Shown: positions 14,881 to 24,287, numbered from the stretch's first letter. The stretch: 64,000 bases of DNA from an uncultured Eubacteriales bacterium (GCA_934486615.1 CAKSQO010000008.1:26764-90763), one strand, 5' to 3'. The notes: generated by a model not told the origin, from the letters alone. Made by a program: numbers and translations.

Positions 14881-16175
14881 GTCATTTCGGATTTGCACTG
14901 TGCGTCTATTATCGGCTCGTACTTTTTCACCACGTCGGCGACCGATTTGCCCGACGAGCGTATATCTTTAAGGAAAGTGTAGCGCTCGATGTTCAGCGTG
15001 CCGACTCCGACGTAGAGATTCTGCTTAGTCAGGCCCTGTGCGCTTTTAACAACGTACTGCTGCTGCTCGTCGAGCAGCTTGCTTTCGGGTCGGCGGTTGG
15101 AGCTGTCTGAAGAATCGTAGTATTTATCGTCATAGGTGCTGCGCGCGATTGCGTAATTGAGCGCACCCTGTGGGTTAGCGGCGTTTGACGTAATTCCGAT
15201 ACCCTTCACCGTGCCCGGCAAATAGCCGTCGGCGTTCGCATCGCTGCGCGGAAACGGCAGTACCTCCCAGTAAAAGCTCCACGTCGGCGCTTGGTTCAAA
15301 AGCTCGCTGAGCCTTATTGCGCTTATACCGCACTCGCCGTTTGCGAAAGCGGACACATCCTCGGTGGCAAAGCGACTCGAATACAGCTCGCGCACCGCAC
15401 CGAGGGTCGAAATGAAATTATCCGAAAGCATATCGGTGATAAGCATACCTGTATCGCTCCACCTGACAGGTTCGCAGCCGTTGGCGACAAGGAATCCGTC
15501 AATCTCGTCGGTGTAAAAGCCGCTGACTCCGCCTGAAGGATCGGAAACTTCGCGGCAGGCGGTCAGGAACGTGTCAAAATCCCAGCTGTTGTCGGAATAA
15601 TACTTCATCGGCGACGCAACGGAGCGGCGACTGAACAGGTCGATGTTGACGACCGCAAGCAGCGGGTCGCAGTCAGTGACCGAGACGCCGTAGCAGCGCT
15701 CACCGATGGAAAAGTTCGCCTTGCACAGCTTTTGCGACACCGCAAGTTCGCTCCGCTCAAGGCCGAGCACGCCGATATTTTTCAAATCATCGGTGGAATA
15801 GACAAGCCCCCTGTTGCCGACGGTTGGCCATGAAACGGAGTTAAGCTCGACCGCGTCCGGCGCCTTGTTCGAGGCGTAGTCGGTCAAAAAGCTAGCGGTA
15901 AAATCAGTCGTATAGGTGTACTCGATGTTGCCGTTGTAATATTTTTCAAAATAGTTGATAAACCCCGAATCGTAATCCTCAAATTCCTTTTTGTCAGTAT
16001 AAAGCCTAATATTGCCCGAGTGTCTTATCGCGTGCTCGACAACGTCGTCGGGGCGGCTGCTCGACTTTGAAGCAAAGCTCGACGAAGCGACACCGTCCGC
16101 TAAATCGCACGACGAAAGCGCCGCGACGGCAACAGCCGACAGTATGAGTGCAAGCGCGCGCTTTAAACGGCTCAT
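14865..16175 (-). CDS. Extracellular solute-binding lipoprotein (ABC sugar-type)
   Basis: 436-aa exported lipoprotein with a hydrophobic signal and lipobox ALSSC (Cys at about residue 23). The body resembles family-1 carbohydrate-binding proteins: an early SGNIRLYTDKKEF strand, DAVELNSVSWPTV, and WDFDTFLTACREV. No ABC permease or ATPase genes are adjacent, so the partner transporter is elsewhere or the protein is an orphan receptor. GGAGGTGAC sits eight bases before ATG 16175. The family assignment rests on general pattern and is only moderately certain. Confidence 0.7.
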   Translation of the reverse strand: MSRLKRALALILSAVAVAALSSCDLADGVASSSFASKSSSRPDDVVEHAIRHSGNIRLYTDKKEFEDYDSGFINYFEKYYNGNIEYTYTTDFTASFLTDYASNKAPDAVELNSVSWPTVGNRGLVYSTDDLKNIGVLGLERSELAVSQKLCKANFSIGERCYGVSVTDCDPLLAVVNIDLFSRRSVASPMKYYSDNSWDFDTFLTACREVSDPSGGVSGFYTDEIDGFLVANGCEPVRWSDTGMLITDMLSDNFISTLGAVRELYSSRFATEDVSAFANGECGISAIRLSELLNQAPTWSFYWEVLPFPRSDANADGYLPGTVKGIGITSNAANPQGALNYAIARSTYDDKYYDSSDSSNRRPESKLLDEQQQYVVKSAQGLTKQNLYVGVGTLNIERYTFLKDIRSSGKSVADVVKKYEPIIDAQCKSEMTMRQQ

Positions 16176-16289
16176 ACGTCGTCACCTCCGACAATCATAC
16201 TCCTTACAAATTTTAGCATATTTCGCTCATCAAGTCAATGTTGAAACTTCTTACACCCCTCGGCATAAAAAGCTGAAAGAGGTGTTTTT

Positions 16290-16440
16290 ATGAATACGGA
16301 GCGCTGCACGGTCAAAAGCGTCGACACACTGTAGGGCATAGCAAAGCGGTTTTCACAAGCGTTGACGAGCTTGTGAGGCTTAACTCAATAAGCGACCCAC
16401 GACTCCGTAAAGCCCTGCCAAAGGCTGTGCACACACTGAC
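16290..16440 (+). pseudogene. Decayed LysM-domain gene
   Basis: From ATG 16290, behind AAAGAGGTG, the frame reads MNTERCTVKSVDTL, then TAG (16332-16334), then GIAKRF. After a shift equivalent to one lost base near 16350-16352 it reads TSVDELVRLNSISDPRLRK. Joined, this is the LysM pattern TVKSGDTLxxIAKRF-x-TSVDELVRLNxISDP. It is a single LysM module with one nonsense codon and one frameshift, in a roughly 300-base stretch otherwise empty of genes. Confidence 0.6.
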
Positions 16441-16447
16441 AGAACGA

Positions 16448-16487
16448 TTAACCCCGCCGACGGCAGGAGCGCTTTCGGCGGGGTTAA
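16448..16487 (-). terminator. Terminator of the methionine gamma-lyase family gene
   Basis: TTAACCCCGCC (16448-16458) pairs perfectly with GGCGGGGTTAA (16477-16487), just past the minus-strand stop at 16494. The T tract is weak. Confidence 0.65.
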
Positions 16488-16493
16488 TTGCGA

Positions 16494-17750
16494 TTATTTC
16501 AGGATTTTGTCAACTGCCAGCAGCACGCCCATATGCGCACTGTGGAAGTTAAGCCCGCCCTGCAGCCAGAGCGCGTACGGCTCGCGCAGCGGAGCGTCCG
16601 CCGAAAGCTCAATCGACGCACCGAGCGTGAACGCGCCCGCCGCCATGATAATGTCGCAGTCGTAGCCGGGCATAGCCCACGGGTCGGGGCGAACGAACGA
16701 ATCAACAGGAGCTCCGCTTTGCATACCGCGGCAGAACTCGATGAGCTTTTCCTCGTTGCCCATAACAACGCACTGAATAATGTCGCCGCGCGGCTCATCA
16801 AAATGCGGGGTGACCTCGTACCCGAGCGACTCAAGTATAGCCGAAGTGAACACGGCGGTCTTGACCGCCTCGCCCGTGACGTGCGGGGCACTGAATATAC
16901 CCATATAAAGCTCACGATTATGGCCGAGGGTTGCACCGACCTCCGCGCCCGCTCCCGGGATAGTCAGGCGATAGGAGCACATCTCGACCAAGTCTGCGCG
17001 TCCTGCAATGTAGCCGCCCGTCGGTGCAATTCCGCCGCCGGGGTTCTTGATAAGCGAGCCTGCCATAAGGTCGGCGCCGTGCTGCACCGGCTCGGTCGTC
17101 TGGGTGAACTCGCCGTAGCAGTTGTCGACCATAACGATAGTGTCGGGCGCGAGCGATTTTGAAAGTGCGGCAATATGCTCGATGTCCTCGACCAACAGCG
17201 ACGGACGCAGGCTGTAGCCGCGTGAGCGCTGAATGTAGAGCATCTTGTACTTGCCGGAGGTGAGCTTTGCTTTTATGCCGTCGTAGTCTACAGTGCCGTC
17301 GGGCAGGAGCGCCACTTCGTCATATTTTACGCCGAACTCGGCGAGCGAGCCGCTTGACTCTCCGTTGATCCCGAGCACACCGAGCAGAGTGTCGTACGGT
17401 CTGCCGGTTACACAAAGCATTGTGTCGCCGGGGCGCAGCACGCCGAACAGCGCGACAGTCAGCGCGTGCGTGCCGCAAACAAAGTTGTGGCGGACAAGCG
17501 CCGCTTCAGCGCCGACGACCTCGGCAAACACCTTGTCAAGCACTTCCCTGCCGCGGTCGCCGTAGCCGTAGCCCGTCGAAGCGGTCAGATGCGACTCGCT
17601 GACTCCGTTGTTGATAAAGGCCGAGAGCATCTTGACCTGATTGTACTCGGTGATCTCGTCGATTTCGGCGAATCTGTCCTTAACAGCAGCCATCGCTTTT
17701 GCGTCGGCCTGCTTTAATTTTTCTGATATTTCAAAAAATTTCTGGTTCAT
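16494..17750 (-). CDS. Methionine gamma-lyase family protein (YnbB/aluminium-resistance type)
   Basis: PLP-dependent fold-type-I protein of 418 aa. Family features seen are ASTGYGYGDRGREVLDKVFAE, the cofactor-phosphate segment HNFVCGTHALTVAL, YIQRSRGYSLRPSL, VMVDNCYGEF with the PLP-pyridine aspartate, and GSLIKNPGGGIAPTGGYIAG with the probable Schiff-base lysine. The family is annotated as aluminium resistance or methionine gamma-lyase-like; the true substrate is not established. Its ATG overlaps the stop of the upstream acetyltransferase gene (ATGA), so the two are probably cotranslated. Confidence 0.88.
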   Translation of the reverse strand: MNQKFFEISEKLKQADAKAMAAVKDRFAEIDEITEYNQVKMLSAFINNGVSESHLTASTGYGYGDRGREVLDKVFAEVVGAEAALVRHNFVCGTHALTVALFGVLRPGDTMLCVTGRPYDTLLGVLGINGESSGSLAEFGVKYDEVALLPDGTVDYDGIKAKLTSGKYKMLYIQRSRGYSLRPSLLVEDIEHIAALSKSLAPDTIVMVDNCYGEFTQTTEPVQHGADLMAGSLIKNPGGGIAPTGGYIAGRADLVEMCSYRLTIPGAGAEVGATLGHNRELYMGIFSAPHVTGEAVKTAVFTSAILESLGYEVTPHFDEPRGDIIQCVVMGNEEKLIEFCRGMQSGAPVDSFVRPDPWAMPGYDCDIIMAAGAFTLGASIELSADAPLREPYALWLQGGLNFHSAHMGVLLAVDKILK

Positions 17751-18469
17751 TTCACTTCTCCGTATTCAAATATTTCCGCAGTTTTTTCAAAGCCGCAGCT
17801 GCGGTAAAATTCGGCGGCAGCCTCTGTTTTGACTGCGGCGTAAAGCCTTCGACAGCCGTTGTTTTCAGCAAGCAAATGTATCAGCTCGCGCCCGATTCCG
17901 CTGCGGCGGTCAGCTTCGGGCACGGCAATACCTGTTATGAGCCATTCGCCCTCAAAGCCCGCAGCAACGGCAACGCCGCCGGAAAGCTGCTTTATAACGG
18001 CGGTCGAGTGCCGCACGCGGTGGCAGATGTCGACGTACCACACGTCAAACGGCGGCATATCAAATTCGCTCGCGAGCGCCGCGTAGGCTACGCGGTAGTC
18101 GGGCAGCTTGGGCGGTCCGTGCGGCTCGTGCGGCTCGGGCGGTTCGTGCGCTTTGCCAGCACCATCGCAAACGAGCAAGTAAACGTCAAACTTTCGCCCA
18201 TTTTCAAGTCCGAGCGGCACATCGCTCATCACATTCGCGTACCCTATCGCGTACAGAAATCGCGCAAGCTCGTCTGCGTCGCAGACTTCACCCGCGACGG
18301 TGACGTTGCCGTCGACCGAAGCGATAAGCGCCCGCTCGCCCGATGACGAGCGCTGCTCCCAAAAGCGCGCGAAGCCGAAGCCGAAGCCATAGGCATACAT
18401 AAACGAAGCGACCCGCGCGCCGAGCGCGCTTTTAACAGGCTCTGCAGCCCGCTCAAGCAGCTTAATCAC
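17747..18469 (-). CDS. GNAT-family N-acetyltransferase
   Basis: 240 aa with a C-terminal GNAT core: LSGGVAVAAGFEGEWLITGIAVPEADRRSGIGRELIHLL contains the acetyl-CoA loop (R-R-S-G-I-G-R), and FYRSCGFEKTAEIFEY closes the fold. The N-terminal half is unassigned and includes a His/Pro/Glu-rich linker (HEPPEPHEPHGPPKLP). GTG 18467-18469 is the likely start, overlapping the stop of the M42 gene (GTGA). The substrate is unknown; position in a run of overlapping genes with two peptidases suggests amino-acid or peptide chemistry, which is inference. Confidence 0.8.
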   Translation of the reverse strand: MIKLLERAAEPVKSALGARVASFMYAYGFGFGFARFWEQRSSSGERALIASVDGNVTVAGEVCDADELARFLYAIGYANVMSDVPLGLENGRKFDVYLLVCDGAGKAHEPPEPHEPHGPPKLPDYRVAYAALASEFDMPPFDVWYVDICHRVRHSTAVIKQLSGGVAVAAGFEGEWLITGIAVPEADRRSGIGRELIHLLAENNGCRRLYAAVKTEAAAEFYRSCGFEKTAEIFEYGEVK

Positions 18470-19491
18470 AGTATAAGCTCCCCCGAGGTCATCCTGCCGA
18501 GCATAACGCGCGTAAGGGCGAGCACTGCATCCGCGTCGCGCTTAGCTATAACGCACGAGGGTGAGTGCAGATAGCGGCACGGCACGGCAAGACCGACCGT
18601 CGCAACACCGCCGTGAGCAAGATGAATCTCGCCCGCGTCGTTGCCGCCCGCGACGGCGCGCTTAAACTGCGCAGGGATACCGTTTTCTTCAGCCGCCGCC
18701 ATAGCAGCGCGCACAAGCTGCTGCGGATATATCGTGCATCTGTCCATAAAACTGACGACTGCGCCCTTGCCCACCTCGCAGACCGTTTTCTGCGCGGGCA
18801 TATTGACAAGGTCGGCGGCGGATGTCGACTCGACGACTATCGCCATATCAGGCGCGACGGTGAAGCTCGACGCTTTCGAGCCGCGCAGCCCGACCTCCTC
18901 CTGCGTTGAAAAGCTGAGCCAGAAGTCGTGCTCCGCTTCCTCGGTTGCAAGCTGCATAAGCACCGCGCAGCCGAGGCGGTCGTCGATGGCTTTTGCCTTA
19001 ATAAAGCCGTCTCCGAACTCGACAAATCGGCTTGCGAAAGTGCCGCTGTCGCCGAGGGAGACGTGCTTCAAAGCATCCTCACGGCTGCCTGCGCCGATGT
19101 CGATAGTCAGGCTGTCTTTGTCGGGAAGCTTCCGCTTTTCGTCGGCTTTCAGCAGATGAATGGGCTTGATCTGAATCACGCCCACGCAGCCGTTGATGGT
19201 AACTCGCTTGCCGAGCAGGCTTTCGATATTTATGCCGCCGAGGGTCCTGAATCCGAGAAAGCCGTTCTCGTCAATGTCGGTGACGATGAAGCCGACCTCA
19301 TCAACATGAGCATCGAGCAGCACCTTTTTGGCGGCGCGGCTTTTGCCTTTTTTAAACGCTATAAGGTTGCCGCAGGCGTCGGTGCTGCACTCGCAGTACG
19401 GCTCGATAACGCTGCGGATATAGTCTGTGACTTTGCTTTCGCTGCCCGACGGGCCGTCTGTCAGACACAGCTCACGCATATATTTAAGCAT
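18466..19491 (-). CDS. M42-family glutamyl/leucyl aminopeptidase (copy 2)
   Basis: Cytoplasmic metallo-aminopeptidase of 341 aa. Metal and catalytic motifs in order: LDAHVDEVGFIV (HxD), IDDRLGCA, the general-base pair TQEEVGLRGS, VVESTSA, and CRYLHSPSCVI with the last His. The start at 19491 follows GGAGGTG at ideal spacing; the frame extends 23 codons into the upstream gene but with no ribosome site. It overlaps its paralogue upstream by eight bases. Confidence 0.9.
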   Translation of the reverse strand: MLKYMRELCLTDGPSGSESKVTDYIRSVIEPYCECSTDACGNLIAFKKGKSRAAKKVLLDAHVDEVGFIVTDIDENGFLGFRTLGGINIESLLGKRVTINGCVGVIQIKPIHLLKADEKRKLPDKDSLTIDIGAGSREDALKHVSLGDSGTFASRFVEFGDGFIKAKAIDDRLGCAVLMQLATEEAEHDFWLSFSTQEEVGLRGSKASSFTVAPDMAIVVESTSAADLVNMPAQKTVCEVGKGAVVSFMDRCTIYPQQLVRAAMAAAEENGIPAQFKRAVAGGNDAGEIHLAHGGVATVGLAVPCRYLHSPSCVIAKRDADAVLALTRVMLGRMTSGELIL

Positions 19492-20494
19492 CGAAAGCAC
19501 CTCCGTTATTTGCGTAGGCGGCGATAAGACGCGCTGTGGCTTCAATATCCGAAGTGACAACGACTTCGGCGTTTGTATGCATATTTCTGAGAGGTATCGA
19601 GATGAGCGCGGTGCTGACTCCCGAACGCGAAATACTGATAACGTCGGCGTTTGTGCCAGTTGATCCGCTCATAACTTCACTTTGATAAGGAATATTTTCC
19701 TCGTCGGCGAGTGTCGCAAGGCGCTTGGTCATTGCGCGCGAAAGCACGGGAGAGAAGCCGAGCATGGCGCCGGCGGATACCTTGCCGCACATGCTTTTAG
19801 GCACATCGGGGCCGTCACCGAAGCTTACGTCGACGACTATCGCCTCATCGGGCGCAGCGGAGTAGGTCGCGGTGCGCGCGCCGCGCAGCGACAGCTCCTC
19901 CTGAGCCGAAAGCGAAACGATCACCTTGAACGGGCACTTCAGCCTGTCAATTGCATGCGCTGCAAGGATAACGGCGGCAACGCCGGCCCGGTTGTCGAGC
20001 GACTTGCCCGTTATGCGGCTGCCGAGCATGGGTGCTGCTTCGCAGTTGAAGCTGACGCGGTCGCCGAGGGTCACAAGGCGTTCAAGCTCCTCCTTCGGCA
20101 GGCCGCAGTCGACCGTCATAACGTCGATTTCGGGCGCTTTGTCAGCGTCCTTCTTAAGATGCGGCGGTATGCTTGAGAACACACCGAACAGATTCTCCTT
20201 GCCGTGAACGGTGACCTCCGCGTCGGCAAGCACGCGCGTGTCAATGCCGCCGACGGCCGCAACGCGCAGAAAGTCGCCGTCAATCGCAGTGACGATGAAG
20301 CCTATCTCGTCGATATGGGCATCAAGCATAAGCGTGCGCTCACCCTCGCCGAAAGTACAGGTGAGCCCGCCCGCGATGTCGCGCTTCACCTCGCCGAGGT
20401 CGTCAAGACAGCACTGCGCAACGTCGAGTGCGCCGCTTTCGCCGGTTACGCCGCAGGCGTTTGAAAGCTCGCACAACAGCTTGGTAATATCCAT
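19484..20494 (-). CDS. M42-family glutamyl/leucyl aminopeptidase (copy 1)
   Basis: 336-aa paralogue of the next gene, with LDAHIDEIGFIV, LDNRAGVAA, SAQEELSLRGA, IVVDVSFGDGPD and LRNMHTNAEVV. It differs by Asp rather than Glu at one metal ligand (VDVS against VEST) and by a shorter insert. M42 enzymes form tetrahedral dodecamers; two different subunits could co-assemble or differ in specificity. It begins the run of overlapping genes that ends with the PLP protein at 16494. Confidence 0.9.
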   Translation of the reverse strand: MDITKLLCELSNACGVTGESGALDVAQCCLDDLGEVKRDIAGGLTCTFGEGERTLMLDAHIDEIGFIVTAIDGDFLRVAAVGGIDTRVLADAEVTVHGKENLFGVFSSIPPHLKKDADKAPEIDVMTVDCGLPKEELERLVTLGDRVSFNCEAAPMLGSRITGKSLDNRAGVAAVILAAHAIDRLKCPFKVIVSLSAQEELSLRGARTATYSAAPDEAIVVDVSFGDGPDVPKSMCGKVSAGAMLGFSPVLSRAMTKRLATLADEENIPYQSEVMSGSTGTNADVISISRSGVSTALISIPLRNMHTNAEVVVTSDIEATARLIAAYANNGGAFDA

Positions 20495-20504
20495 ATTTTC
20501 ACCT

Positions 20505-20534
20505 CAAAAAAGCCGACTGTTACATCGGCTTTTA
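20505..20534 (-). terminator. Terminator of murD
   Basis: Minus-strand stem AGCCGATG/CAGTCGGCT with six T following, between murD and the M42 operon. Confidence 0.75.
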
Positions 20535-20540
20535 TTTTGA

Positions 20541-21932
20541 TTATTTAAGCTCGTTTACAAGCTGCTTAAAGTGCTTTCCGCGCAGTTCAAAGTTTGCGTA
20601 TGCATCGAAGCTCGCGCACGCGGGGCTGAGAGTCACAATGTCGCCCGATTTTGCCTTTTCGTGAGCGACTTTGACAGCCTCCTCCATGCCCGCAACACGG
20701 ATAATCTCAATCCCGCTGTCAGCGTAGCCCGGATCTTCACGCACGACTTTTTCAATCTTATCTGCGGTCGGGCCGCTTAAAATAAGCACCTTGACCTTTT
20801 TGATAATGTTTGGCGCGAGCGGCTCGAACGGAATGTGCTTGTCATAGCCGCCGCCGATGAGGATAACCTTCTGATCGAAGGCGGCAAGCCCCGCATTGGT
20901 CCTCGTCGGACTGGTCGCGATGGAGTCGTTGTAGTATTTTACGCCGTCAAGCTCGCGCACGAACTCGATGCGATGCTCGACGCCCTTGAACTCGCGGGCG
21001 GTCTTGACGATGTTCTCGGGGGTGACATAGCCCCAAACCGCGCATATCGCCGCAAGGAAGTTCTCGACATTGTGCTCGCCGATAACCTTGATGTCGTCGC
21101 GGTTCATTACGGCGGTGCGACCGTTTCGGTCGTTCATATAAAGCACGCGGTCGGAGCCGTAGTAAGCACCGTTGTCAACAGGGTGATGATAGCTGAACAT
21201 CACCGCCTGACCGCGCACATCAGGCTCAAAGCTCTTGGTGATCGCATTATCGTCATTGAGGACGGTGCGTGAGAACGCGTTCTGGTGAATCATAATGTTG
21301 CGCTTTGCGTCGACATACTCGTCCATATTCTTATGCACGTCGAGGTGGTTGGGCGCTACATTGGTAATCACGCTGACATTCGGGCTTTTGCGCATTGAGA
21401 TAAGCTGGAAGCTTGACAGTTCGACAACTGCGCAGTCGTCGGCGTTAATCTTGTCAATTATCGGCAGCAGCGGGCGGCCGATGTTCCCTCCGAGGTGGAC
21501 GGTGTAGCCCTGTGTTTCGAGCATTTTAGCGATGAGGGTCGTGGTCGTTGTCTTGCCGTCGGAGCCGGTGACTGCGAACAGCTTGCACGGGCAGAGGTCG
21601 AAGAACACCTCCATCTCGCTTGTGACGATGATGCCGCGCTTTCTCGCTTCGGCGAGCTCAGTGAGATTGAAGTTCATTCCCGGAGTACGGAAGATGATGT
21701 CAACATCGAGATTTTTAAGATAGTCCGCGCCGAGAACGAGCTTTATGCCCGCCTTTTCAAGCTCGTCGGCGGTAGTGCCGAGCTGTTCCCTGGTGCGGCG
21801 GTCGCAGGCGTAAACGTCCGCGCCGAGATCCTTGAACTTGTATATCAGCGGCAGGTTGCTTATGCCGATTCCGCAGAAAGCGACGCGCTCCTTGCTGATG
21901 TAATCAAAGAATTTTTTTATCTTGTAGTACAT
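20541..21932 (-). CDS. murD: UDP-N-acetylmuramoyl-L-alanine:D-glutamate ligase
   Basis: Adds D-glutamate to UDP-MurNAc-L-Ala in peptidoglycan synthesis; cytoplasmic Mur ligase. The N-terminal Rossmann segment is VAFCGIGISNLPLI. The ATP loop is VTGSDGKTTTTTLIA, followed by LGGNIGRPLL, NVAPNHLDVH, HNVENFLAA, FKGVEHRIEFV and the C-terminal NDSIATSPTRTNAGL. At 463 aa it fits MurD. ATG 21932 is preferred to the 12-codon-longer frame because AAGGAG lies just upstream of it. It is not inside a dcw cluster here. Confidence 0.93.
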   Translation of the reverse strand: MYYKIKKFFDYISKERVAFCGIGISNLPLIYKFKDLGADVYACDRRTREQLGTTADELEKAGIKLVLGADYLKNLDVDIIFRTPGMNFNLTELAEARKRGIIVTSEMEVFFDLCPCKLFAVTGSDGKTTTTTLIAKMLETQGYTVHLGGNIGRPLLPIIDKINADDCAVVELSSFQLISMRKSPNVSVITNVAPNHLDVHKNMDEYVDAKRNIMIHQNAFSRTVLNDDNAITKSFEPDVRGQAVMFSYHHPVDNGAYYGSDRVLYMNDRNGRTAVMNRDDIKVIGEHNVENFLAAICAVWGYVTPENIVKTAREFKGVEHRIEFVRELDGVKYYNDSIATSPTRTNAGLAAFDQKVILIGGGYDKHIPFEPLAPNIIKKVKVLILSGPTADKIEKVVREDPGYADSGIEIIRVAGMEEAVKVAHEKAKSGDIVTLSPACASFDAYANFELRGKHFKQLVNELK

Positions 21933-22061
21933 ATGTACGCAATCTCCTTTTAAAACTTTTCGTTTCACCGATGGTATTGTTTCCGTTTAGAATACGAATA
22001 TCAGCCGATTGGATATATTTTAGCACATTGTATGCACAAATGCAATTATGACAGTGATTTT

Positions 22062-23177
22062 TTACCATTTAAGCTTGTTTATGACCTCACGGTCGACGGT
22101 AAGCTTGCCCGCGCTGCGCAGGCGCTCAAGCTCAGCGCTCACTTTGGCTTCGGTCAGACCGCTTTCCGCTTTTGCGCGCCATTCGGGCGGCCCGTCGCCG
22201 ATGAAGTAGAGCAGAAAGCAGCCGCTGTCGCTTTCGATAAGCGTGAAGTCGCCCTCGACCCGCAGCGAGCTGCAGAGCCAGTCGCGCACGGTTTCAGGCA
22301 TGTCCTCGCGCGCGACATCGGTGTGCCTGCCGCCTAAAGCGGCATAGCCGCGCTCGTTGCTGTAGAGCCGCGCAAGGGACGCGAAGCTGTCCTCATCACG
22401 CTCGCCCTTCTTCCACTCGGACAGCACGCCCCGAGCAGCCTCTTTTGCACTGTCCGACGAGCCGTAGGCACTTGCGGAAAGCCAAATCCCGCGCCAATTC
22501 TTGGTCGGCTCAAGGCTCTTTTCGCCGCCGATATTCTGCGTGAAGTAGTCCTCAAGCTCGCTGTCTGTAAATTCAAGCGACTGCTCGAAGCTTTTGCTGT
22601 ACATATTCGCCAGTGCCGACAGCTCAAGGCAGCGGCGCACGTCCGCTTCTTTCACGCCCTTGCCGTAGCGCGACGATAGATAAGAGTCAAGGCTCAGGCC
22701 GAGCTTTGATGCGTTGGTTTTGAAGGTGTTTATTTGATTGTTTATCTGCTCGGTGTCGCTGTCATCGAGCGTAAGGCCCTCCTTTTTCGCGGCGGCTGCG
22801 GCCGGCAGAATGTCCACAAGCTCGCCTATTGCGGTGTCGGCAAAGTAGTCGAACCAGCTCTGCTCCTTACCGTCTTCGGTTTTGTAGGCGCAGGTCTGCT
22901 TTTTAAGCGACTTTGTCTCGTCAAGGCCGAGCGAATCAAGCTCGCCCGAATGAGCGTCGGCAAAGCCGCGGCTGACCGTGCCGAAGTAAAAGCTCATCAT
23001 CGCGTTGTCGACCTCTACCGAGTCAAAGCTGAGTGCAGTCTTTTCACGCAGCCAGTCGCCTTTCATCAGATAGCTGTTGTAAGCGAACACACCGCAGACC
23101 GTCGACGCAGTCAGCGCGACGACGACCGCCGTGACTATTCCGAGCTTCAGCAGCCCGCGAGAGCTTTTGTTCGCCAT
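22062..23177 (-). CDS. SurA/PrsA-like peptidyl-prolyl isomerase, membrane-anchored
   Basis: 371-aa extracytoplasmic foldase candidate. One N-terminal helix (about residues 12-33, LGIVTAVVVALTASTVCGVF) anchors it; there is no lipobox cysteine. The middle is helical and SurA-N-like (KKEGLTLDDSDTEQINNQI). The C-terminal half has parvulin traits: DSFASLARLYSNERGYAALGGRHTDVAREDMPETVRDW, then FTLIESDSGCFLLYFIG. Catalytic PPIase residues are only partly evident, so it may act mainly as a chaperone. Confidence 0.78.
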   Translation of the reverse strand: MANKSSRGLLKLGIVTAVVVALTASTVCGVFAYNSYLMKGDWLREKTALSFDSVEVDNAMMSFYFGTVSRGFADAHSGELDSLGLDETKSLKKQTCAYKTEDGKEQSWFDYFADTAIGELVDILPAAAAAKKEGLTLDDSDTEQINNQINTFKTNASKLGLSLDSYLSSRYGKGVKEADVRRCLELSALANMYSKSFEQSLEFTDSELEDYFTQNIGGEKSLEPTKNWRGIWLSASAYGSSDSAKEAARGVLSEWKKGERDEDSFASLARLYSNERGYAALGGRHTDVAREDMPETVRDWLCSSLRVEGDFTLIESDSGCFLLYFIGDGPPEWRAKAESGLTEAKVSAELERLRSAGKLTVDREVINKLKW

Positions 23178-23231
23178 AAATCCACCGCCTTTTAAAAAAT
23201 AAGAGCAAATACATTTTAACTTGAAACTATC

Positions 23232-23269
23232 CGAAAAGCAAGAGAGCCGCTTGAATCCAGGCAGCTCTC
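23232..23269 (-). terminator. Terminator of galKT
   Basis: Minus-strand stem GAGAGCTGCC...CGGCTCTC followed by TTGCTTTT, 29 bases past the galT stop. Confidence 0.7.
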
Positions 23270-23297
23270 GCGAATTTGAGTATGGTTTTTATGCTGA

Positions 23298-24269
23298 TTA
23301 TTCAGCGTTCTTGAAGCGCTCGTAAGCAGCGCGAAGCTCCTCGGCCTTTGCTTCGGGAGCGGTGGGGTTGCAGTGCGCCCATGCGCCGGTCTCGCTTGAA
23401 GCGTTGAACTTGATCTTGTCGGCAGAGCGCATCGGCGGGAAGAACTCGATGTGGAAGTGGTAGTAGTCGCTCGTATCCCCGACGTTTACGGGCGCGTTGT
23501 GCATGCACATCATATACGGGAACTTGAAGCCGAACAGACTGTCAAGCGTGCCAGCGGTCAGGCGCAGCGTCTCGGCAAGATCCTTTTTCTCATCGGCGGT
23601 CAGGTCGGTGATATAGCCGACATGGCGCTTGGCGATGACGTTCACGCCGTAAGGATAGGCCGAGTAAAACGGCAAATATACCATAAAGTGCTCGGTCTCA
23701 AAAATGACGCGCTCACCGAAGCTGCGCTCCTGCTCGGCCGTCTCGCAGAACAGGCACTTGTGATTCTCTTCAAAATATTCCTTGGAGGACTCAAGCTCAA
23801 GCTGCAGCTTCTTCGGCACGAAGGAGTAGCCGTAAATCTGGCCGTGCGGATGCGGCATTGTAACGCCGACCGCCTCGCCGCGATTCTCAAAAATAAAGAC
23901 GTACTTAATCTTCTCGTCGGCGGAAATGGCCTTGAAGCGCTCGCACCAGAGGTCGACAAGCTTGCAGATGTGCTCGGTCGGCAGCTCGGGCAGGGTCACG
24001 GTGTGGTTGGGTGAATAGAGAATGACTTCGCACTTGCCGTAGCTGTCAGCGGTCTTGAAAAAGCCGTTGCCGACATCGTCCGGCTTGGGCGGATTCTGCG
24101 AAAGCGCAGGGAAATCGTTGTCATACTCATAGACATCGTAGTTGTCGGGCACCTTCCCCGAGCCCGGGCAGAACGGGCAGAAGTCCTTGGGCATCTGCGG
24201 GCGATTCTGTCTGTGCGAGGCAATCATTATCCAGTCTTTGGTAAAGGGATCGTATCTGAGTTCAGCCAT
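23298..24269 (-). CDS. galT: Galactose-1-phosphate uridylyltransferase
   Basis: Leloir enzyme exchanging UMP between UDP-glucose and galactose 1-phosphate; cytoplasmic. The HIT-family active site MPHPHGQIYGYSF gives the nucleophilic His. CPFCPGSGK near the N terminus is a zinc site, and NAPVNVGDTSDYYHFHIEFFPP is the second conserved block. Length 323 aa, the class I form. It lies 18 bases downstream of galK in one transcription unit divergent from an AraC-type regulator. Confidence 0.94.
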   Translation of the reverse strand: MAELRYDPFTKDWIMIASHRQNRPQMPKDFCPFCPGSGKVPDNYDVYEYDNDFPALSQNPPKPDDVGNGFFKTADSYGKCEVILYSPNHTVTLPELPTEHICKLVDLWCERFKAISADEKIKYVFIFENRGEAVGVTMPHPHGQIYGYSFVPKKLQLELESSKEYFEENHKCLFCETAEQERSFGERVIFETEHFMVYLPFYSAYPYGVNVIAKRHVGYITDLTADEKKDLAETLRLTAGTLDSLFGFKFPYMMCMHNAPVNVGDTSDYYHFHIEFFPPMRSADKIKFNASSETGAWAHCNPTAPEAKAEELRAAYERFKNAE

Positions 24270-24287
24270 TTATAACAAGTCCTTTCC

